From Nitrosomonadaceae bacterium (GTDB lineage: Bacteria > Pseudomonadota > Gammaproteobacteria > Burkholderiales > Usitatibacteraceae): a DNA stretch of 9,900 nt. The stretch's first letter is position 1. Each line of letters opens with the position of its first letter. Where the stretch lies: NCBI GenBank assembly GCA_021300055.1, contig JAJTHU010000279.1, positions 1 through 9,900 of the forward strand, written 5' to 3'. Below, piece after piece: positions 1 to 5,869 of this stretch. A program made the translations under genes and the position numbers. The notes beneath the pieces were generated by a model that ran no database searches, was not told the DNA's origin, and saw nothing but the letters and a program-made list of their open reading frames with translations.

Positions 1-749
1 AGCGTGAGATGTTCTTGTCGCCCAAACTACGTGCGGTCATTTGCAACTCGCAGATGGTGCGCGACGACATCTTGAAGCACTTTGATATCGACCCATCAAA
101 GTTGCATGTCATTCTTTCTGGCGTCGACAGTACCCGCTTTAGCCCGACACTACGCGAAGAGTTTCGCGATGCGACACGCGCAAAGCTGCGTATCCCCAAG
201 GCCGCGCCAGTCGCCTTGTACGTCGGCTCAGGATTTGAGCGCAAAGGATTGGTCGGATTCTTGACGGGGTTAGCCGAGCTCACCGCCCACGGCACGCTAC
301 GTCGTGAATCGGTGCGCGGTATTGTCGTCGGCCACGACAAGCATCTGCGCCGTTACCAGGCGTTCGCCGATCAACTCGGACTCATTGATCGGGTCGCGTT
401 TGTTGGCGGGGTTGACGATGTCAGACCGTACTATGCGGCGGCTGATATCTTCGCGTTACCCACCCTTTACGATCCCCTACCCAACGCGTGTTTAGAAGCG
501 ATGGCTTGCGGTTTGCCCACAATCACCAGTACGCGATCGGGTGCGGCCGAGTTAATTGCGGACGGCGTCGAGGGGTTCGTGACCGATGCCTTGGACACAC
601 CCGCGATTGCGGATTCAATGCGTAAAGCATTTGACGATGCCGGCATGGGTGCTCGCGCACGTAACCGTGTTTCCAAGCTCACGCCCTCTGCCATGGCAGA
701 TGCGTACGTAAACCTCTATCACGACCTGCTGTTTGGCAACGCGGCCTAG
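1..749 (+). CDS. Glycosyltransferase family 4 (WaaG-like), 5'-truncated
   Basis: This cytoplasmic or membrane-associated glycosyltransferase probably transfers a sugar from a nucleotide-sugar donor to LPS core or another envelope glycan. The reading frame is open to the window edge (first full codon at position 3). The ATG at 9 is therefore probably internal: about 246 residues are visible against roughly 370-390 for the family, so the acceptor-binding N-terminal half is mostly missing. Numbering from the ATG at 9, visible GT-B features are the inter-domain segment (ICNSQMVRDDILKHF, about 11-25, then ILSGVDSTRFSP), a glycine-rich donor-side loop GSGFERKGL (73-81), and the nucleotide-sugar motif around YDPLPNACLEAMACGLP (154-170). 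The usual E-x7-E of the family reads D155-x7-E163 here. The stop lies 9 bases before msbA, which suggests co-transcription. The family assignment is firm; donor, acceptor and linkage cannot be read from the sequence. Confidence 0.85.
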   Translation, partial: REMFLSPKLRAVICNSQMVRDDILKHFDIDPSKLHVILSGVDSTRFSPTLREEFRDATRAKLRIPKAAPVALYVGSGFERKGLVGFLTGLAELTAHGTLRRESVRGIVVGHDKHLRRYQAFADQLGLIDRVAFVGGVDDVRPYYAAADIFALPTLYDPLPNACLEAMACGLPTITSTRSGAAELIADGVEGFVTDALDTPAIADSMRKAFDDAGMGARARNRVSKLTPSAMADAYVNLYHDLLFGNAA

Positions 750-758
750 AATATCGTC

Positions 759-2519
759 ATGACAACCGACGCCTTTAGCACCGAACGTACGCCATCAGGG
801 GTTCTCTACAAGAGACTTCTGGGCTACGTGAAGCCCTACCGCTGGCCATTTGCGGGCGCCATTTTGGCGATGGCAATCGGCGGCATCGTCGAAGGAAGCT
901 TCGCGTGGTACTTCAAGTACATGCTCGAGACGCTATTTGTTGAGGACAACGAACGCTATGCGGCTTTGGCCGGATTTGGCGTGGTGCTGGTGTTCTTCTT
1001 CTCTGGCTTGTCGCACTTCATCGCAGGCTATGGCATGCAGTGGGTGGGCAACAAGCTGATGCTAGACATCCGCAACCAGATGTTCGCCAAGTTGATTCGT
1101 TTGCCTGTGCCGATGTTTGACCGCGTGACCTCCGGAACGCTGATGTCCAAAGTCACCAACGACGTCATCGGTGTACAGGCAGCAGCAACGACCGCGCTCA
1201 CATCCTTAGTGCGCGGCACGTTTACATTGATCACGCTGCTCGTGACGATGTTCGTGCTCAATTGGAGGCTGACGCTGATTACTTTTGTCACCGTGCCGTT
1301 ATTGGGGTGGATCATCCGCTCTTTTGGCAAGCGTCTGCGCCGCATTAACGAACAAGGCCAAGTCGCGCATGCCGCGATCACCGATGTGCTGGAAGAGGCC
1401 ATCCGTGGGCAAAAAGTCGTCAAGGTCTTTGGTGGCGAAGCCTACGAGGCTTCACGTTTCGATCACGCTGCGAACACCATTCGACGTCTCAACATGAAGC
1501 AAAGTGCCGCAGCGGCTGCCGCCACGCCGCTCACGCACCTGATCGTATCGATGGCGATTGGCTTCATCATTTACCTTGCCGCCAGCCGCACCCTAGGGAC
1601 TGGCATGGAGATCGCCGAGTTTGTGACCTTCATCATGGCTGCCGCTGGATTGGTGCCGCAAATCAAGCAACTGGCCAGCGTTAACGAACAGATCCAAAAG
1701 GGCCTTGCTGCCTCACAGAGCGTGTTCTCGCTAATTGATGCCGTGCCAGAGAACGACAGCGGCACCAAACGCATCGAGCGCGCGACAGGGCGTCTGCAGT
1801 TTGATGGCGTCAGCGTCCAGTACGCATCTAAATCAACCCCAGCACTTGATTCAGTTAGCTTGGAGATTCGACCGGGCGAGACTATTGCCTTGGTTGGCCC
1901 ATCCGGTGGCGGTAAGACGAGTTTGGTCAACCTTGTGCCACGCTTCTTTGAGCCAAGCGCCGGCCGCGTGTTGCTGGACGGGATGAATATCACGGACATT
2001 CGCCTTGCTCACCTTCGCGCGCAGATGGCCTTGGTGAGCCAAGACGTCGTTTTGTTCAACGATACGGTGGCCGCAAATATCGCTTACGGCGCAAAAGACG
2101 CCAATCGTGACGCCATTGAGGCGGCTGCACGCGCCGCGCACTGCTTAGATTTCATCGGCGCGTTACCGGAGCAGTTCGATACAGTGATCGGTGAAAACGG
2201 CGCGCGTCTTTCCGGTGGGCAGCGGCAAAGACTTGCCATCGCCCGCGCGCTTTACAAGAACGCGCCGATTTTGTTGCTCGATGAAGCGACGTCTGCCTTG
2301 GATAGCGAATCGGAGCGCGCTGTCCAAGAGGCGCTTGATGTCTTGATGCAGGGGCGCACGACCATTGTCGTTGCACACCGGCTTTCAACGATCGAAAACG
2401 CCTCACGCATCGCGGTGATGGAAGCGGGAAAGATCGTCGAACTTGGGCCGCATAGCGAGCTGATTCGTCGTGGCGGACTTTACGCAAGCCTACATCGCCT
2501 GCAATTCGCGACGGCCTAG
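759..2519 (+). CDS. msbA: Lipid A-core ABC transporter, permease/ATPase MsbA
   Basis: This inner-membrane half-transporter works as a homodimer, using ATP to flip lipid A-core to the periplasmic leaflet before O-antigen attachment and export by Lpt. It has 586 residues, the usual MsbA length. The N-terminal transmembrane domain (about 1-330) has six helices, including stretches near 31-50, 70-92, 150-167, 171-188, 258-275 and 284-300. The nucleotide-binding domain (about 345-586) is complete: Walker A GPSGGGKT (380-387, K386), Q-loop Q428, signature LSGGQ (484-488), Walker B ILLLDE (504-509), D-loop SALD (512-515) and switch H540. It starts at an ATG 9 bases after the upstream glycosyltransferase stop, without a strong Shine-Dalgarno, so translation may be coupled. 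LPS-sugar genes on both sides support MsbA over a generic type-I exporter. All catalytic motifs are intact. Confidence 0.93.
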   Translation: MTTDAFSTERTPSGVLYKRLLGYVKPYRWPFAGAILAMAIGGIVEGSFAWYFKYMLETLFVEDNERYAALAGFGVVLVFFFSGLSHFIAGYGMQWVGNKLMLDIRNQMFAKLIRLPVPMFDRVTSGTLMSKVTNDVIGVQAAATTALTSLVRGTFTLITLLVTMFVLNWRLTLITFVTVPLLGWIIRSFGKRLRRINEQGQVAHAAITDVLEEAIRGQKVVKVFGGEAYEASRFDHAANTIRRLNMKQSAAAAAATPLTHLIVSMAIGFIIYLAASRTLGTGMEIAEFVTFIMAAAGLVPQIKQLASVNEQIQKGLAASQSVFSLIDAVPENDSGTKRIERATGRLQFDGVSVQYASKSTPALDSVSLEIRPGETIALVGPSGGGKTSLVNLVPRFFEPSAGRVLLDGMNITDIRLAHLRAQMALVSQDVVLFNDTVAANIAYGAKDANRDAIEAAARAAHCLDFIGALPEQFDTVIGENGARLSGGQRQRLAIARALYKNAPILLLDEATSALDSESERAVQEALDVLMQGRTTIVVAHRLSTIENASRIAVMEAGKIVELGPHSELIRRGGLYASLHRLQFATA

Positions 2520-2522
2520 TTG

Positions 2523-3791
2523 CTAAGCCTGTTCCGATTGCGATGACTCGTGCTGCGATAGCGCGAGCAACATGCCTAGCAGTGCACCGAACAGCAGAAT
2601 CGCGTGGCGCCCGAAAAAATCATCGGTCATGTTGCGTAGGAGTACGCCGAAGACCAACATGAGACCGCACGTCGCAGCTACGCGAACTCCGCTCGGTCCC
2701 AATCGGCGTATCCAGAACGCGTGGGCAAGACTGAAAAACAGCAGCAGTGCGATCACCGCACCTGGCACGCCCAACTGAATGGCGTAGTTCAAGACCAGGT
2801 TGTGCGCGTGGCGAAATACCGCCGCAAACCCTGGGGTCGTGTACTGGGCGACGAGCGCGTCAGTGGCGCTTGCGGTACGAAACCCGTAGCCGAGCACAGG
2901 CTTCTCTGCAACCGTATGCAGCGCGGCGCGCCAAATTTCTTGTCGATCGTCTTGCCGCAAGATACTCACACCATCGACCTGTGCCGCCGGAAACTGTCGC
3001 GCGCGGATCTCGGAAGCCGCAAAAAAAGCGGTTGCGCTAACGCCAATCACGATCGTCACCAGCACAATCGTAAGCCGCCCATGCTGTTGCTGATCGCCCC
3101 GCAACATCAACACAGCAATGGCAAACATACCGCCCAAGCAAAGCCATGAAATTCGATTGCCGCTTTGCCAGACTGCGATCAAGATCGCCAAGGCTGCCAC
3201 AAACGCGCCAACTTTAATGATGGTGCTGCGCTGCGCTGCCCATGCGTCCTCGCGCCATGCGAGCGGCACGAGCGCGGCCAAACTAACGGCCCAAGTCGAT
3301 AGCCACCCCACATTCACGTAAGCGGGCTCGTGGCCGCCGATGCCGGGGCGAGCGGGGTCCAGCACTGCCATCACGGCGAGGATAAACATACTGATTGAAA
3401 GTGCACCGAGGATCGGGGTCAGTTTGGCGCCCTCGCGAACCAACGAATACATGACCAGTGCCGCAATCGTCGGCGTGAGCACGTCACCTCGCCACGAGGC
3501 GATGCTGGCGCGCAACTCCGGACTCACGAGCAAGCTGTGCAAGAGCACAAAAACGATCCACGTTGCGACGGAGAATCGCAACAGGCGCCCCTGTGGAATA
3601 TGGAGCAATGAGCGTCGCTCGCGCAGGCTCGCCAACACCAGCAGCAGTCCGGCAACCACGAACAGTGCGGCACGAACCGTTGCGCTGCTACGGAACGGCG
3701 CGCTAAGCAGCGATAGGGCAGCGCACCACACGCCAATCTGCACGCAGAGGCTGCTGAGCGGCGCCAGTGCGGCAGTGTTCGCGGGATTCAA
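2523..3791 (-). CDS. O-antigen ligase/polymerase family membrane protein (WaaL/Wzy type)
   Basis: This polytopic inner-membrane protein of the Wzy_C/O-antigen ligase superfamily would either ligate undecaprenyl-linked glycan to lipid A-core or polymerise O-units in the periplasm. From the TTG at 3791 it has 422 residues, with about 12 hydrophobic segments, among them 14-33, 41-56, 73-89, 126-144, 161-179, 194-208, 214-230, 240-259, 334-360, 371-385 and 397-411. The long periplasmic loop (about 260-333) carries GYGF (301-304) and the histidine-rich FRHAHN (327-331) followed by LVLNYAIQLG, the typical ligase signature. An arginine in SGNRISWL (about 210-217) matches the conserved basic residue before a helix. 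The frame is open upstream to 3941, but that extension overlaps the preceding gene. The TTG has an AGGAG 5 bases upstream and overlaps that gene's TGA (TTGA), which is why I chose it. Ligase and polymerase cannot be separated by sequence; the nearby msbA favours a ligase. Confidence 0.82.
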   Translation of the reverse strand: MNPANTAALAPLSSLCVQIGVWCAALSLLSAPFRSSATVRAALFVVAGLLLVLASLRERRSLLHIPQGRLLRFSVATWIVFVLLHSLLVSPELRASIASWRGDVLTPTIAALVMYSLVREGAKLTPILGALSISMFILAVMAVLDPARPGIGGHEPAYVNVGWLSTWAVSLAALVPLAWREDAWAAQRSTIIKVGAFVAALAILIAVWQSGNRISWLCLGGMFAIAVLMLRGDQQQHGRLTIVLVTIVIGVSATAFFAASEIRARQFPAAQVDGVSILRQDDRQEIWRAALHTVAEKPVLGYGFRTASATDALVAQYTTPGFAAVFRHAHNLVLNYAIQLGVPGAVIALLLFFSLAHAFWIRRLGPSGVRVAATCGLMLVFGVLLRNMTDDFFGRHAILLFGALLGMLLALSQHESSQSEQA

Positions 3792-4870
3792 GCGCGCTCC
3801 TGTGCGGCGGATGTGGGGGGGGCGATTTCCAGCCAGCCGTTTTGCATCAACCACATCTTGGCAAACTGGCGCAGACGCTTCCAGCTCAAGCTCGACACAG
3901 TCTCCGGCCATAAGCTTTGAACAAAGCGGCGCGCCCGGCATGCATCGAGCACTTGGGCCTGTGCGTTTGCCTCGGGCAGCTGTTTGCAGAGTTCAAACAC
4001 TTGAAGTGCTTGGCCAATCACTTCGCCGCTGAGGAGCCGGCGCAGCTTCGGTGCCGAGACGTACTTTGTGTTGATTTCGCGTAGTTGCGCGATCACCGTG
4101 AAATAGCTTTCGATGCGAGGCATGAGTTGTCGGCTCGATAGCGCTTGCGTCAACGACGTAGCGTTCACACGGTAGCGGTACAAGTTGGCATCGACCGCTG
4201 TGGCGCGCTTGGCGCGTACCGCCGCCTCGGTGATAAATGCGATGTCTTCGTGGATGAGCCCCGGGTGAAACCGCAGCCCAAGCGAATGGATATATTCGCG
4301 ACGATACCAGTAGGTCCACAAAAAGTGCCGCCAGCATTTGTGGCCTACCAATCCTTCCGTGAACACTTCGCCCTCGACAGGGATAGCGGCGGAGACACGC
4401 ACTAGCTCTGCGGGCAGGCCCAACGTTTGCGTTGGTTCGCCCGCCACCTCGCGGGTGGCCGCAAAGCATACGAGGTCAAGCTGCGATGCGTGCGCATCGG
4501 CGTGCTGACTCTTATCGAACGAAGTCAACAGAGCTGCCGCCGCCTCTGGGTCGATCAGATCATCAGCATCGACGTACCAAACAAATTCGCCACGCGCAGT
4601 TTCAAGTGCTGCATTGCGCGCCGCTGCAACACCTGCATTTGGGCGGTCAATCAGTCGCAGCGTCCCGATTCGAGTCGCTGCGGCCTGCAGCAATTCCAAG
4701 CTCGCGTCAGTCGAACCATCGTTGACGACAACCCACTCAACGCGGCCGGGATGCAAGGCGCAAAGCACTTCTACGGCATCGATCAGCGCAGGCAGATACG
4801 CCTCGGCGTTGTAGACCGGCGTCAACAGGCTGAGCGTGGGTTGTTCGACTGAATGCGGTTCGGAGATCAA
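3788..4870 (-). CDS. Glycosyltransferase family 2 (GT-A fold)
   Basis: This is a cytoplasmic, probably membrane-associated enzyme that adds one sugar from a nucleotide-sugar donor to a growing glycan. It has 360 residues. The GT-A domain starts at once with LSLLTPVYNAEAYLPAL (13-29), then VVVNDGSTD (47-55), RPNAGVAAARN (76-86) and the metal-binding DxD region YVDADDL (99-105). HEDIAFITEA, near the middle, matches the acceptor-side ED motif of this family. The C-terminal part (about 240-360) is basic and helical with no clear transmembrane helix. The start is TTG at 4870: an in-frame TGA lies just five codons upstream, and no ATG or GTG occurs before the conserved domain. No good Shine-Dalgarno precedes it. 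Its 3' end overlaps the ligase-type gene, so the two are probably one transcript. A C8 run lies about 25 bases before the stop. Sugar specificity is unknown. Confidence 0.87.
   Translation of the reverse strand: MISEPHSVEQPTLSLLTPVYNAEAYLPALIDAVEVLCALHPGRVEWVVVNDGSTDASLELLQAAATRIGTLRLIDRPNAGVAAARNAALETARGEFVWYVDADDLIDPEAAAALLTSFDKSQHADAHASQLDLVCFAATREVAGEPTQTLGLPAELVRVSAAIPVEGEVFTEGLVGHKCWRHFLWTYWYRREYIHSLGLRFHPGLIHEDIAFITEAAVRAKRATAVDANLYRYRVNATSLTQALSSRQLMPRIESYFTVIAQLREINTKYVSAPKLRRLLSGEVIGQALQVFELCKQLPEANAQAQVLDACRARRFVQSLWPETVSSLSWKRLRQFAKMWLMQNGWLEIAPPTSAAQERA
3797..3801 (-). promoter_or_regulatory. Ribosome binding site that fixes the TTG start of the ligase-type gene
   Basis: On the minus strand an AGGAG stands 5 bases before the TTG at 3791, inside the last codons of the upstream glycosyltransferase gene. 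No comparable site serves the longer open frame reaching 3941. Together with the TTGA stop/start overlap it supports the TTG initiation. This is a direct reading of the sequence; use of the site is inferred. Confidence 0.6.
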
Positions 4871-4898
4871 CGGTGGGATACGTCAGGGAGGTGGCGCG

Positions 4899-4904
4899 AT
4901 TATA
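4899..4904 (-). promoter_or_regulatory. Candidate sigma-70 -10 box for the minus-strand glycosyltransferase/ligase unit
   Basis: The minus strand reads a perfect TATAAT 28 bases upstream of the TTG start, which would place transcription initiation near 4892 and leave a leader of about 20 bases. No TTGACA-like -35 is visible at 16-18 bases spacing, and there is no extended TG. The spacer includes a C6 run. Support is therefore the -10 hexamer and its position only. Confidence 0.35.
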
Positions 4905-4989
4905 GGTTGGGGGGCACAGGACACGCTTGTACTGCTCACCATATGCCTCGGCCGACCGCTTTCACCAATGAGGCGTCAATCGACGTAAT

Positions 4990-5829
4990 ATGCCGACCAT
5001 CATGTCCGCGCGTCTGCACGTTTGCATTGTCCTGTACCGCCCAGACGCGAACTGGCTGCGCCGTTCGCTGCACGCCACCCTCAATGCGTGTGCACGCGCG
5101 ATTAGCGACGGGGACGTTGCGAGCGCTGCCATCGATGTTGTCAACAATGACCTATCCGCAGCGAGTGCAGTCACTGCGGCTCTAGATGAAGTTCGGCATC
5201 AGCTAACGCCCGCTATCGCGTTGCGCCAGATCGATGCGCCCCAGAATCTTGGCTTTGGCGCGGGCAACAACCTCGCATTGCGTGACAGCAGTTCGGATTA
5301 CGTGCTCGTCATTAACCCCGACGTTGAAATGCAGCCCGACGCGCTTTCAAATGGCATACGCCACCTCGCTGCTGCGCCAGACTGTGGCATGGTCTCGCCC
5401 GTCGCGATGTTTCCGGACGGGCAACCACAGTATTTGGTTAAGCGCCATCCCGGGCTACTGACCTTGGCTTTACGCGGCTTCGCGCCGCGCGTAATACAAG
5501 CGCTTTTTGCCGAACGCCTCGCGCGCTACGAGCGCCGAGAGGTCGGTTTTGATCAAACCATTCTCGGCTGCGAAATTGTCTCTGGCTGTTGGATGCTGAT
5601 GCGCGGCTCACTCTGGCGACAACTCGGCGGCTTTGACGAGCGCTTTTTTCTTTACTTCGAAGACTTCGACCTCTGTCTTCGGGCCTCTCGACTCGCGCGG
5701 CTCGATCGCGTGAGCGATTGCCGCATTGTCCACGCTGGTGGGCACGCCGGTCGCAAGGGCTGGGCTCACATCATGCTATTCAGCCGATCTGCGCTCATGT
5801 ACTTCAACAAGCACGGCTGGCGCTGGTAA
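4990..5829 (+). CDS. Glycosyltransferase family 2, rhamnosyltransferase (WbbL)-like
   Basis: This is a cytoplasmic GT-A glycosyltransferase. The family includes WbbL/RfbF-type rhamnosyltransferases acting in O-antigen or other polysaccharide assembly. It has 279 residues. Visible motifs are an N-terminal beta-strand (HVCIVLYRP, 10-18), NLGFGAGNN (86-94), the metal/donor motif INPDVEM (108-114), SGCWMLMRGSLWRQLGGFDE (198-217), and the acidic stretch FFLYFEDFDLCLR (219-231), which probably holds the catalytic base. HAGGHAGRKG (248-257) follows near the end. The usual V-D-N-x-S near residue 52 reads VVNND. An in-frame TGA at 4969 limits the start to the ATG at 4990 or the ATG at 5002; neither has a good Shine-Dalgarno, so the first four residues are uncertain. 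It is transcribed divergently from the other family-2 gene and converges on gspD. The family is firm; the rhamnose donor is an inference from similarity. Confidence 0.85.
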   Translation: MPTIMSARLHVCIVLYRPDANWLRRSLHATLNACARAISDGDVASAAIDVVNNDLSAASAVTAALDEVRHQLTPAIALRQIDAPQNLGFGAGNNLALRDSSSDYVLVINPDVEMQPDALSNGIRHLAAAPDCGMVSPVAMFPDGQPQYLVKRHPGLLTLALRGFAPRVIQALFAERLARYERREVGFDQTILGCEIVSGCWMLMRGSLWRQLGGFDERFFLYFEDFDLCLRASRLARLDRVSDCRIVHAGGHAGRKGWAHIMLFSRSALMYFNKHGWRW

Positions 5830-5869
5830 CGCCGCGGCGCCTTACCTCAATAGTGCGCGGTTTTGCAAC

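Noticed and set aside
3792..3941. Longer N-terminus for the ligase-type protein (open frame to 3941).
   Set aside because: It lies wholly inside the preceding glycosyltransferase in another frame, looks unlike a signal or membrane sequence, and the TTG at 3791 has a good ribosome binding site and a stop/start overlap.
3340..4032. Plus-strand open frame of 230 codons antisense to the ligase-type gene and its neighbour.
   Set aside because: It is Arg/Ser/Thr-rich with no domain, as expected for an antisense shadow in GC-rich coding DNA; the minus-strand genes have clear family motifs.
4990..5829. Premature truncation of the rhamnosyltransferase-like gene, since it ends soon after the HAGGHAGRKG region.
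   Set aside because: At 279 residues it falls within the family's range, and all GT-A motifs are present before the stop.
5832..5864. Possible intrinsic terminator after the rhamnosyltransferase-like gene: CCGCG/CGCGG arms followed by TTTT.
   Set aside because: The stem is only 5 base pairs with a 19-base loop and a tail of four T, too weak to call. The adjoining CGCCGCGGCG palindrome leaves no room for a loop.
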